NCBI GenBank assembly: GCA_002698745.1
Contig: PAAD01000014.1
Span: forward strand, 1 to 38,236
Reading direction: 5' to 3'
Length of the DNA: 38,236 nt
Source of the DNA: Flavobacteriaceae bacterium
GTDB taxonomy: Bacteria > Bacteroidota > Bacteroidia > Flavobacteriales > Flavobacteriaceae
How positions within the stretch are numbered: position 1 is the first letter of the stretch; each line of letters opens with the position of its first letter. The position numbers were made by a program, and so were the translations under genes. This document shows, in pieces, positions 9,214 to 18,374 of the stretch. A model generated the notes under the pieces. The model was not told the origin of the DNA. It was given only the letters and a program-made list of their open reading frames with translations, and did not search any database.

Positions 9214-9440
9214 TATAATATTTTTTTGGCATGAAATAAAAAACGATATATATAATCTACTAAATCAGAATCATAAATCTCATCAATATGTTTACCAAAC
9301 GACGTATGATTACAGTCAGTTGGTTCAAGTGGATTGTATCCAGGTGCAAGAAACGAAATCATTTCGGCATAAGTATCCCCAGGTCCATTTGCTTGCAGAA
9401 CACCTTGCGAATGGATCAATTGATTAAAAAAATAAGATAA
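9210..9440 (-). pseudogene. Fragment of a probable secreted polysaccharide-lyase-like protein (...LIHSQGVLQANGPGDTYAEMISFLAPGYNPLEPTDCNHTSFGKHIDEIYDSDLVDYIYRFLFHA...)
   Basis: Short frame closed by in-frame TAA at 9443-9441 and 9212-9210, with only a TTG possible start. The sequence resembles the N-terminal part of Bacteroidota exported enzymes ('NGPGDTYALI...APGYNP.E..DC.H..FG.HI.EV.D..L..YVF.F.IH'). Family recalled, not searched. Confidence 0.45.
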
Positions 9441-9571
9441 TTAGAAAACAGTTCAATGAAAGACTATGCATGAACATGATTTTCATGGATATAAAATTAA
9501 AATAATTCAACTACTAATTTTTACGTGACCCAAACTTTTGAAAGCTCGAACATTATGAGTAGTTTTTTTCT

Positions 9572-10333
9572 TTAGTTTTTCACCACTTTATATGTATTTG
9601 TTTCTTTTGTTTGCTTGTCAAAAGCTTTGACCAAGTATGTAGCGTTGGACAACACGGACATATCAAGTGTGTTCCCTGTCACTTCCATTACTTTTACACC
9701 ACTTAGATCAAAGACTTCTATTTTATAATTTTGGTCAGAATTAAAAGATAATTGAGAATTTGTTGGATTTGGAAATAATATTGGAGCCTCCTTTAAGTCT
9801 ATAGAAGATATTGATAAGGAAGAGTTGTAGGCCAGAATATCGTATTCAATAGCCAAAAAATAATTAGCACTTTCATTTGAACTTATTTCTCTTCCAGCCC
9901 ATAAAATATCACCTTTTTCGAAGTTTTCAGTATAAAAATTAGAGTGTAATACATACCAAAATTTATTTTCTGGAACAACCCAATTATTCCAGGTATCTGC
10001 ACTATTAATTGTGATAGGCTTGACATAAGAATTTTCATCAAAATAATATAATACACCGTTTACACCTTCATTGTTGTTAGCGTGAGCCACCGTATTACCT
10101 GGGCCTATAATACAGGGACATTCAAGGTTTTGATAGTTATTAGTAACGTACTGTATAGTTCCATATCTATCCATCATATGAAGTATTGTATTTTCAGAAA
10201 TAGTATAATCGACACCTTCTTGTATCAACTGGGTCCCTGTGATTTCTAGTGGAAGCAAAAAGTTTTGTTGTTGATAGTTTTGACTGTAAATTATTAAGGG
10301 TAAAAGAAAAAAGATAAAGAATAATTTTTTCAT
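9572..10333 (-). CDS. Uncharacterised secreted protein with T9SS type A C-terminal sorting domain
   Basis: 253 aa; signal peptide MKKLFFIFFLLPLIIYSQ; C-terminus 'LFPNPTNSQLSFNSDQNYKIEVFDLSGVKVMEVTGNTLDMSVLSNATYLVKAFDKQTKETNTYKVVKN'; no recognised domain in the middle. Confidence 0.85.
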   Translation of the reverse strand: MKKLFFIFFLLPLIIYSQNYQQQNFLLPLEITGTQLIQEGVDYTISENTILHMMDRYGTIQYVTNNYQNLECPCIIGPGNTVAHANNNEGVNGVLYYFDENSYVKPITINSADTWNNWVVPENKFWYVLHSNFYTENFEKGDILWAGREISSNESANYFLAIEYDILAYNSSLSISSIDLKEAPILFPNPTNSQLSFNSDQNYKIEVFDLSGVKVMEVTGNTLDMSVLSNATYLVKAFDKQTKETNTYKVVKN

Positions 10334-10407
10334 AATGGTTAATTTTTAGAATCTAAAAGATAAAAAAATATCCCCAAAAATAAATTATTATTCTTGAAGA
10401 TAAATTG

Positions 10408-10481
10408 TGACCCAGGGAGGATTCGAACCCCCAACCCTCAGAGCCGAAATCTGATATTCTATCCAGTTGAACTACTGGGCC
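10408..10481 (-). tRNA. tRNA-Arg, anticodon TCG
   Basis: Minus-strand cloverleaf: acceptor GGCCCAG/CTGGGTC, anticodon stem TCAGA/TCTGA with loop TTTCGGC, T arm GGGGG-TTCGAAT-CCTCC, discriminator A. Confidence 0.93.
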
Positions 10482-10513
10482 ATTAGTTGATAAAAATACA
10501 CTTTTGAAATTGG

Positions 10514-10960
10514 TTAGGATAACTTTTTTCTAACAATAATGGAGATGGTTTTACCATCTGCCTTACCGGCCATCTCTTTGGAAGCCATGCCCATCACCTT
10601 GCCCATGTCTTTCATACCGCCTGCACCAGTCTTGACAATAATCGCCTCAACGATCTCAGTTATCGCAGCTTGATCCAGTTGTTCCGGCAAGAACTGCTCA
10701 ATAATCTTTATTTGTGCTTCTTCTGGCTCTGCTAAGTCTACACGTCCTTGCTTATAAAAAATCTCTGAGCTGTCTTTTCGTTGTTTAACCAGCTTTTGAA
10801 TAAGTTTAATTTCATCTTCAAAAGTAAGTTCTTTTGCTCCTGCTTGGGTTTGGGTCATAATTATCGCTGTTTTTATAGCGCGTAATGATTCCAAAGCTAT
10901 TGTGTCTTTCGCTCTCATCGCATCCTTAAGTTGCTCGTCAACATTTTCTTGTAAGCTCAT
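10514..10960 (-). CDS. GatB/YqeY domain-containing protein
   Basis: 148 aa; 'LRAIKTAI', 'DEIKLIQKLVKQRKDSSEIF', 'GMKDMGKVMGMASKEMAGKADGKTISIIVRKKL'. Confidence 0.9.
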   Translation of the reverse strand: MSLQENVDEQLKDAMRAKDTIALESLRAIKTAIIMTQTQAGAKELTFEDEIKLIQKLVKQRKDSSEIFYKQGRVDLAEPEEAQIKIIEQFLPEQLDQAAITEIVEAIIVKTGAGGMKDMGKVMGMASKEMAGKADGKTISIIVRKKLS

Positions 10961-10961
10961 A

Positions 10962-12758
10962 TTAATCTACATTATCGTGTAAAAATGAGTTATTAGTTCT
11001 TATCTGGACATCATTTTGGCTATCAACACTCAGAGAACTGCGGGAAGCTGTTCCACCATTGTCTGGTTCGCTTAGTTCAACATCTTGACGCTTATAAGCA
11101 GGTTCACGCTCCAAGTCCTCAACCCTAGTATTTTGGTTGAAGCGATAGTTAAAATGTTTAAGTTTTTCCTTACGCTCCGCTGTCCTTGCAGCTAAGCCTT
11201 CAGCTATGGTACCATTTAAAGGAGAAAAGGTTTTTTCTTCTTTTACTGACTTCTCAATTAAGGTTGACTCAAGCTTGTGCTTCAAAGGCGGTGGTGCTGG
11301 CTCATCATCCATTTCTAAAACAAAACGCTTAACCTCCTCCTTTGCACTTGGTACTTGCGCCGCAGGCTCTTCAGCATCCAAATGAAATAAAACAGCAGGC
11401 TCATTTTCGTTTGAAACACCCTCCGCTTGCAAAGGCTGATCAATTGGCAAGTCTATTTCAGGTTTTGGCAAAACTTGTTCGGCATCAACAACCTCAATAT
11501 CATTAATGGCAGGGGTCACATCGTGAATGGTAAACCTACTTGACTGTGATGCAACAGCTTCAACAGGTGCAATTACTTCTTCAAACGATATGTCCAAATC
11601 ACGTAACAAATCTGTGGTTGGTATGTTGATTTCTGTTGCTTCAAATGGAGGTGAAACTTCATGAGCTGATTCAGTTTCAAATAATGGAATTTGCCCTAGC
11701 GACAAATCATGAGTTACTTTCTGTTCCTCTCCAAGTGAGTGAATGATTTTTTGAGGATCGGCATGCACAATTTCTTGCTGCATATCTGGGGCAAAACCAG
11801 TTGCAATTATGGTAACCGAAATGGCGTTATCTAGCTTTTCATCCTCTCCTATACCCATAATAATATTGGTACCATTACCAGCCTCTTTTTGAATATATTC
11901 ATTTATCGAACTAATCTCATCAATTGTCACCTCATCGCAACCAGAAACAATAAGAAGTAATACATTTTTAGAGCCCAATATTTTATTGTCATTTAATAGA
12001 GGGGAGTCCAATGCTTGTACAATAGCCTCGTTTGCGCGTTGACTGCCAGTTGCAACTCCAGAGCCCATAATGGCCGTCCCACTGTTTGCTAAAACAGTTT
12101 TTGCGTCTTTAAGATCAATGTTTTGTGTGTAATGGTTGGTAATCACTTCTGCTATACCCCTAGAGGCATTTGCCAGTACCTCATCGGCCTTAGCAAAACC
12201 TTGCTTAAAGCCCAAGTCGCCATAAACCTCGCGCAGTTTATTGTTGTTGATAACGATAAGTGAATCGACATGTTTGCGCAAGTTATTTAATCCTTGTTGG
12301 GCTTGCTCGTTACGAAGCTTTCCTTCAAATTGAAAAGGCATAGTTACAATACCAACGGTCAGCACACCCAACTCTTGTGCTAGCTTTGCAATTACAGGGG
12401 CTGCGCCAGTACCCGTACCTCCACCCATTCCAGCAGTAATAAAAATCATCTTAGTATTGACACTAAGCAAGTCCGAAATTTGATCCAAGCTTTCAACTGC
12501 AGACTGTGCTCCCACTTCAGGATCAGCACCTGCGCCAAGTCCTTCAGTTAGTGAAACACCCAGCTGAACCTTGTTAGGAATTGGGCTGTTTTCAAGTGCC
12601 TGAGCATCGGTATTACAAACTACAAAATCAACTCCATTTATGCCTTGTTTGTACATGTAATTAAGAGCATTGCTGCCGCCGCCGCCAACGCCTATTACCT
12701 TAATGACATTGCTCCTGTTCTTTGGCAAATCAAATGTTATGTTGTCAAATGTTTCCAT
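10962..12758 (-). CDS. ftsZ: Cell division protein FtsZ with long C-terminal linker
   Basis: 598 aa; '[16 protein letters not shown]', tubulin signature '[18 protein letters not shown]', conserved T7/GTPase regions; about 270 aa C-terminal extension. Confidence 0.98.
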   Translation of the reverse strand: METFDNITFDLPKNRSNVIKVIGVGGGGSNALNYMYKQGINGVDFVVCNTDAQALENSPIPNKVQLGVSLTEGLGAGADPEVGAQSAVESLDQISDLLSVNTKMIFITAGMGGGTGTGAAPVIAKLAQELGVLTVGIVTMPFQFEGKLRNEQAQQGLNNLRKHVDSLIVINNNKLREVYGDLGFKQGFAKADEVLANASRGIAEVITNHYTQNIDLKDAKTVLANSGTAIMGSGVATGSQRANEAIVQALDSPLLNDNKILGSKNVLLLIVSGCDEVTIDEISSINEYIQKEAGNGTNIIMGIGEDEKLDNAISVTIIATGFAPDMQQEIVHADPQKIIHSLGEEQKVTHDLSLGQIPLFETESAHEVSPPFEATEINIPTTDLLRDLDISFEEVIAPVEAVASQSSRFTIHDVTPAINDIEVVDAEQVLPKPEIDLPIDQPLQAEGVSNENEPAVLFHLDAEEPAAQVPSAKEEVKRFVLEMDDEPAPPPLKHKLESTLIEKSVKEEKTFSPLNGTIAEGLAARTAERKEKLKHFNYRFNQNTRVEDLEREPAYKRQDVELSEPDNGGTASRSSLSVDSQNDVQIRTNNSFLHDNVD

Positions 12759-12768
12759 AGATAAAAGT

Positions 12769-14076
12769 TTATTCTGCGCTTTCTAAAAATATTTTTAATC
12801 TTTCTGTAAATCGATCAATAACTGATATTCGCTTTTGGGGTTTTTCAGCTGGATTTTCATCTCCATCATCATTTTTATCTGTTACTGTACTGGTTTCTAC
12901 GTCATGTGGCGCCAATTGAGTTTCTGCAGCATTCATAACCAAACCAACTGCTGTTGCAAAAAGCGGACTTGCAGTTTCTTTGTCTGTATCACCTGCCAAA
13001 TGTTCGTTTGGATACCCAATACGCGTATCCATACCCGTGATATACTCCACCAATTGCTTGAGGTGTTTGAGTTGACTTCCGCCACCAGTTAGTACAATGC
13101 CCGCAATTAGTTTTTTCTTCTGCTCTTCGTGTCCGTAATTTTTTATTTCGGCATAAACCTGCTCAATAATTTCTGTAACTCGGGCGTGAATAATTTTAGA
13201 TAAGTTTTTGAGTGTGATTTCTTTGGGATCTCTGCCTCTTAGTCCAGGAATTGAAACAATCTCATTATCTTTATTTTCGCCAGGCCAAGCAGACCCAAAC
13301 TTAATCTTTAGCAATTCCGCCTGTTTTTCAATAATAGAGCAGCCCTCTTTTATATCTTCTGTTATAACATTCCCACCAAACGGAATAACAGCAGTATGCC
13401 GAATAATTCCATCTTTAAATATGGCCAAATCCGTAGTTCCTCCACCTATGTCAATAAGTGCAACACCAGCTTCTTTTTCTTCTTGACTTAATACAGCATC
13501 TGCTGAAGCCAATGGCTCTAGAGTAATGCCGCCAAAGTCGAGTCCAGCAGACTTTACACAACGGGCAATATTACGAATGGAAGATACTTGGCCTACTACA
13601 ACATGGAAGTTGGCTTCTAACCTACCCCCATACATACCTATGGGCTCCTTAATTTCGGCCTGTCCATCCACCTTGTATTCTTGTGGAAGCACGTGAATAA
13701 TCTCCTCACCAGGAAGCATAACAAGTTTAAACACCTGATTCTTTAGACGTTCTATATCTGCATCGTCAATAACCTCGTCAGCATTTGTACGAGTAATGTA
13801 ATCACTATGATGCAAACTGCGAATATGTTGACCTGCGATTCCCACTACTACACTGACTATTTTCTTGCCAGAAATGGATTCTGCTTCTTGAGCAGCCATC
13901 TGTATTGATTGGATGGTCTGGGTTATGTTATTTACGACACCTCGGTGTACACCTTGACTTTTAGATTTTCCGACCCCAACAATCTCGAGTTTTCCATACT
14001 CGTTTTTCGTGCCCAACATGGCAACTATTTTAGTAGTTCCAATATCTAATCCAACTGCTAATTGTTCTTGTTTCAT
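12769..14076 (-). CDS. ftsA: Cell division protein FtsA
   Basis: 435 aa; 'VGLDIGTTKIVAMLG', 'ALIDIGGGTTDLAIF', 'GIVLTGGGSQLKHL'. Confidence 0.97.
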   Translation of the reverse strand: MKQEQLAVGLDIGTTKIVAMLGTKNEYGKLEIVGVGKSKSQGVHRGVVNNITQTIQSIQMAAQEAESISGKKIVSVVVGIAGQHIRSLHHSDYITRTNADEVIDDADIERLKNQVFKLVMLPGEEIIHVLPQEYKVDGQAEIKEPIGMYGGRLEANFHVVVGQVSSIRNIARCVKSAGLDFGGITLEPLASADAVLSQEEKEAGVALIDIGGGTTDLAIFKDGIIRHTAVIPFGGNVITEDIKEGCSIIEKQAELLKIKFGSAWPGENKDNEIVSIPGLRGRDPKEITLKNLSKIIHARVTEIIEQVYAEIKNYGHEEQKKKLIAGIVLTGGGSQLKHLKQLVEYITGMDTRIGYPNEHLAGDTDKETASPLFATAVGLVMNAAETQLAPHDVETSTVTDKNDDGDENPAEKPQKRISVIDRFTERLKIFLESAE

Positions 14077-14082
14077 ATCAAA

Positions 14083-14787
14083 TTATTTTGAACAAACTAC
14101 TTGCCCGTGAAACGAAAGATTTACTTTTTTATAAGTTTTTAAAACTGTACTATCCTGCATTTTTGCGTAGAAAGCCTTGTAATTTTTGATTTTGTCATGT
14201 AGTTGATCCGGTGTGCCAAGAACAATGGAATATTCTTGGTGACGAGGCTCAACAACTAAGCCGTCAGACGTCCATTCATAAGAGACTATGTGATCAGACA
14301 TAAAAGTGTCTTTTGTAATTTGTCTAACTACTTCAATTAGAGCGTGGCGCCGCTTCACACTTGGGTTCCCGTAAACAAACGGTACTTGAACCGATTTAAA
14401 AGTAGACAACGGAAATGGTTCCCCGAGATTATCTAAATAATAACTACTATCACTCTGTATGCGCACTATCGGTATTTTGGTTATAACGTGAACACCAACA
14501 CTTCCGTCAATGGTCACGTAGCTTTGGGCATCTTCAACCCAAGCATTTTGGTTAAGTGTTTGTTCAATGTTTCTCAAATTTAGACCACTTTTAAAAGCAG
14601 ATACACTATCTTTTAAAGCAAGTTTCAACAATTTATTAACGGAGTCTTTTGGCATCCAAATTGGACGGTTATCTTCCCAGGAAATATTCTTTAAGGTTAC
14701 CAATCTTTTTTGGTTGCGCTGGTGCATAATCACGCCAAGAACAACAGTAAGCATAAACAACAATATGGAAATTATCATCTTATGCAT
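14083..14787 (-). CDS. ftsQ: Cell division protein FtsQ-like
   Basis: ORF called to 14811, but the internal ATG at 14787 (MHKMIISILLFMLTVVLG, single TM) limits overlap with murC. Position between murC and ftsA plus POTRA-like region 'RNIEQTLNQNAWVEDAQSYVTIDGSVGVHVITKIPIVRI'. Confidence 0.88.
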   Translation of the reverse strand: MHKMIISILLFMLTVVLGVIMHQRNQKRLVTLKNISWEDNRPIWMPKDSVNKLLKLALKDSVSAFKSGLNLRNIEQTLNQNAWVEDAQSYVTIDGSVGVHVITKIPIVRIQSDSSYYLDNLGEPFPLSTFKSVQVPFVYGNPSVKRRHALIEVVRQITKDTFMSDHIVSYEWTSDGLVVEPRHQEYSIVLGTPDQLHDKIKNYKAFYAKMQDSTVLKTYKKVNLSFHGQVVCSK

Positions 14788-16117
14788 AATTTTGATTTTT
14801 AAGTATTTCAATCACTGCTGGTACTTCAAAAGCAATGTCACCTGCTCCCATAATGGCTATAGCTGTAGCCGAAGATTTTGCTATCATTTCCGGAAGTATT
14901 CGCTTGTCTATCAACTGCGTTGCACCATGATTATCATCTATCAATAATGCACTTGTAATACCCTCTATCGGCAATTCACGAGCGGGATAAATATCCAAAA
15001 GCAACACCTCGTCAAAGCGTGCAAGGGCCTGTTTAAAACCTGCTACAAAGTCACGCGTGCGTGAAAACAAATGAGGTTGGAATACACCTAACTTAATTTT
15101 ATTGGGATAAAAGGCTTCTAGAGCATCTGCAACGGCATTCAATTCTGTTGGGTGATGGGCGTAATCATCAACCACTACTTTAGGTGAAGTAAGCCTGATA
15201 CTAAACCTGCGATCAACCCCTTGAAATGTTGATAATCCCACTTTGAGTTGGGCGGGATCACAGCCTACCCCCAAAGACATAGCCAATGCAGCGGCTGCGT
15301 TCATAACATTGTGCTCACCTGGGTAGGGCAAGACAATATTAAGAATACTAACCGTTGGTGTTACAAAATCAAATACATAACTTCCATCGATTATCCGTAA
15401 ATTATGCACTTTATGTGTTCCTTTTTCAATACCAAAAGAATTCCCTTTTACAGATAAGCCATGAGCAATAAAACGTTTTTCATCACATACTTTCTGCGCA
15501 AAATCATTAAAAGTTTTTGAAAGTTCATTTTCAGTACCATAAATATCCAAATGATCTGCATCCATTGAGGTCAGGGCTATTGCTGTGGGTTGCAAATGCA
15601 TAAAAGATCTGTCAAACTCATCGGCTTCCACAACCATAAAATCATCGCCTTCTATTAAGAAATTGCCATTAATATTAGCTGCTATGCCCCCCAAAAATGC
15701 TGTAATCTTTTTACCACATGAGCGAAGCAAATGCGTTAGCAATGCAGAAGTAGTTGTTTTACCATGAGTGCCTGCCACTGCTAAGCACGGCATGATATTA
15801 CTAATTTTACCGATCACTACTGCCCGTTTATCTAGTATAAAACCTTTTTCCTTGAAATATGAGAGTAATTGCGAATTAGTGGGTATGGCTGGGGTATAAA
15901 CAACCTTGGTGTTTTTGGGGTCTCTAAATAATGCTGGAATAGCAGTCGGCGCATCTACATCAATAATTTGCGCGCCAAGAGTCACTAGCCTTTGCGTAAT
16001 TGGGGTAATCATACGATCATAGCCAGCTACAGGATGTCCTTTAGACAAGAAGTACTGCGCCACTCCAGACATTCCTATGCCACCAATACCCACAAAAAAT
16101 ATAGCTGCTTTATTCAT
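14780..16117 (-). CDS. murC: UDP-N-acetylmuramate--L-alanine ligase
   Basis: 445 aa; 'FVGIGGIGMSGVAQY', 'VAGTHGKTTTSALLTHLL', 'VVDDYAHHPTELNAV'. Confidence 0.97.
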   Translation of the reverse strand: MNKAAIFFVGIGGIGMSGVAQYFLSKGHPVAGYDRMITPITQRLVTLGAQIIDVDAPTAIPALFRDPKNTKVVYTPAIPTNSQLLSYFKEKGFILDKRAVVIGKISNIMPCLAVAGTHGKTTTSALLTHLLRSCGKKITAFLGGIAANINGNFLIEGDDFMVVEADEFDRSFMHLQPTAIALTSMDADHLDIYGTENELSKTFNDFAQKVCDEKRFIAHGLSVKGNSFGIEKGTHKVHNLRIIDGSYVFDFVTPTVSILNIVLPYPGEHNVMNAAAALAMSLGVGCDPAQLKVGLSTFQGVDRRFSIRLTSPKVVVDDYAHHPTELNAVADALEAFYPNKIKLGVFQPHLFSRTRDFVAGFKQALARFDEVLLLDIYPARELPIEGITSALLIDDNHGATQLIDKRILPEMIAKSSATAIAIMGAGDIAFEVPAVIEILKNQNYA

Positions 16118-17198
16118 ATGTAATAAGTTTATTTAGCCTATTCATAATTTCTTTGGTTGCGGCTGGATGTGCAAAGACTTTTATGTTTTTGCTAAGTTTG
16201 TCGCGTAACGACGCGTCCGTAATCAATGATTCAAGTCTTACCCAAAACTGCGTATCTGCATTACGCTCCGCGACCAACAAGGCCGCCTCGTTATTAGCTA
16301 ATGCTTCTGCATTTTTTTCTTGGTGGTTCCCAGCAACATTTGGCGAAGGAATAAACAGGGTTGGTTTGCCCATCAGACAGATTTCTGAAATGGCCAATGC
16401 CCCTGCCCTTGATACTACCACATCTGCTAGCGCATAAGCCGCTTGCATGTTATCAATAAATGGCATCACATGAATATTAGCTGATGAATAGCACTGATAA
16501 TCTTCCGCATACAAATTTCCACATTGCCATATAAGCTGAATTTTGTGTTGTTGAATTTCATCCAAATGTTGATAGATAAGTTGGTTAATTTTTTTTGCCC
16601 CCAAACTTCCTCCCAATACTAAAAGGGTATGTTGGTCTGCAGCAACACCCAGAATTTCAGCAGCAACAGTCCTATTCATGCTTCGCTTTAAGGCAGATCT
16701 AACGGGATTTCCAGTTACCACAATTTTGTTCTTAGGAAAAAACTTACTTGCAGCTTCACTTCCCAAACAAATGACATCAACACGTGAAGCGAGCTGTTTA
16801 TTTGTAATACCTGGAAATGCATTTTGCTCTTGAATTAGCATTGGCGTTTTAAACAAGGACGCCACAAAAAGTAAGGGTCCACTGGCAAAGCCCCCTGTAC
16901 CTACAACTATCGATGGACGGAAGGATAAAAAAATCAACAGAGACTGTAGTAAACTCCATAAGAGCTTAATAGGAAATAAGATGTTTCTCAGCATATTTTG
17001 TCTATCAAATCCAGATATCCACAAACCTTTGATTTTATAGCCTGCATCTGGAACACGCTGCATTTCCATGCGATTGATTGCCCCAACAAACAATACATCT
17101 GCTTGCGGGTATTGCGTTTTATAGGCATCTGCAATAGCCAAGGCTGGGAAAATATGCCCACCTGTTCCACCGCCAGAAATAATCAATCTAGGCTTCAT
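16110..17198 (-). CDS. murG: UDP-GlcNAc:undecaprenyl-PP-MurNAc-pentapeptide GlcNAc transferase
   Basis: 362 aa; 'LIISGGGTGGHIFPALAIADAYK', 'VGTGGFASGPLLF', 'VVSRAGALAISEI'. Confidence 0.97.
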   Translation of the reverse strand: MKPRLIISGGGTGGHIFPALAIADAYKTQYPQADVLFVGAINRMEMQRVPDAGYKIKGLWISGFDRQNMLRNILFPIKLLWSLLQSLLIFLSFRPSIVVGTGGFASGPLLFVASLFKTPMLIQEQNAFPGITNKQLASRVDVICLGSEAASKFFPKNKIVVTGNPVRSALKRSMNRTVAAEILGVAADQHTLLVLGGSLGAKKINQLIYQHLDEIQQHKIQLIWQCGNLYAEDYQCYSSANIHVMPFIDNMQAAYALADVVVSRAGALAISEICLMGKPTLFIPSPNVAGNHQEKNAEALANNEAALLVAERNADTQFWVRLESLITDASLRDKLSKNIKVFAHPAATKEIMNRLNKLITYE

Positions 17199-18372
17199 GA
17201 CTTAATTCTGCTAAAGGGTTAGATATATTAGTGTTTGTAGTTGTAGTTTGGTTTGCACTTACGCTTAAAACAATGCCAAGTGCCAAAAAGGTCATCCACA
17301 ATGATGTACCACCACTACTAATTAGTGGCAAAGGCTGCCCAGTAACGGGTAGTAGTGCTACAGCTACACCCATATTGATAAAGGCTTGTGTGACTATGGG
17401 CAATCCCATTGCCAAGATAAGTAGCTTACCAAAAAAGCTTTCAGATTTGTTTGCATTGATTAGAATCCGGAACAATAGCAACATAAATATAAACAATAAG
17501 GATATGGCGCCTAGCATCCCGTATTCTTCAGCAATGATGGCATATATAAAATCAGAGGTGCTCTGTGGTAGCGCATTCTTCATCATACTCTTTCCTGCAC
17601 CAATACCTAAATAACCACCAACCGCTACTGCTGCTTTGGCGCGTTCAATTTGATAGTCGTTATTGTCATCCCCTTGATTACTAAAACTCTCCACACGGCT
17701 CATCCACGTATCTACTCGATTTGGAAAAGCGTCTGGATAGGCTTTTGCAACAAGAATAAAGAGTGTCAAGGAAAGAATCGCAGCTCCCAGCAACGCAGTC
17801 AAATATTTTAAAGGATAGCCGCCTAAAAAAGCTACAACAGTCACCATAAATAATATCAATAGTGAGGTAGAGAGATTCGCAGGTAAAATCAATCCAACAA
17901 CCAACAATACTGGAATCCAAAAAGGAAAAAAACTTTCAGCAAATCCAATTTTTTCTTCCTTTTTATTAGCAAAATAATCTGCTGCATAAGCCAACAATAC
18001 CACCATGGCTAAGGAGGAAGTCTGGAACGACATCCCAATAACTGGAATGTTAAGCCAACGACTTGCATTGGCACCGTCTATGGTAGTGCCTTGAAAGGCA
18101 GTGAGCAGCAACAAAACAACTACTACGGGAATACCCAATTTAGCCAAGCCAGAAAAATATTTAAATGGAATAAGGTGAACAGCATACATAATCACCCAGC
18201 CCACACAAACAATAGCAACGTGCTTTAATAAATATCCAAATACAGAACCAGAGCCCACCACATAAACCAAGTTTGAACTTGCACTATATACAGGAAGAAA
18301 GGAAAAAATAGATAGCAAAACCACTAATCCCCAAATAGATTTATCTCCCAATAAGTATTGACTGATTTTCAC
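17188..18372 (-). CDS. ftsW: FtsW/RodA/SpoVE family protein, probable lipid II polymerase FtsW
   Basis: 394 aa polytopic; 'GANASRWLNIP', 'GGYLGIGAGKSMMKNALPQSTSDFIYAIIAEEYG', 'PLISSGGTSLW'. Confidence 0.95.
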   Translation of the reverse strand: MKISQYLLGDKSIWGLVVLLSIFSFLPVYSASSNLVYVVGSGSVFGYLLKHVAIVCVGWVIMYAVHLIPFKYFSGLAKLGIPVVVVLLLLTAFQGTTIDGANASRWLNIPVIGMSFQTSSLAMVVLLAYAADYFANKKEEKIGFAESFFPFWIPVLLVVGLILPANLSTSLLILFMVTVVAFLGGYPLKYLTALLGAAILSLTLFILVAKAYPDAFPNRVDTWMSRVESFSNQGDDNNDYQIERAKAAVAVGGYLGIGAGKSMMKNALPQSTSDFIYAIIAEEYGMLGAISLLFIFMLLLFRILINANKSESFFGKLLILAMGLPIVTQAFINMGVAVALLPVTGQPLPLISSGGTSLWMTFLALGIVLSVSANQTTTTNTNISNPLAELSHEA

Positions 18373-18374
18373 AT

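Noticed and set aside
9520-9535. 'gtgaccca' repeat of the tRNA-Arg 3' end as a possible att site
   Set aside because: Only 8 nt match and no integrase in the window; compatible with chance.
10375-10382. TATTTTTG (minus strand) as promoter of the T9SS protein gene
   Set aside because: Matches TAnnTTTG but there is no upstream TTTG and the region is AT-rich; not supported enough to call.
10962-11800. Long FtsZ C-terminal extension as a possible fused extra domain
   Set aside because: Long variable linkers ending in a conserved tail are normal for Bacteroidota FtsZ; no separate domain recognised.
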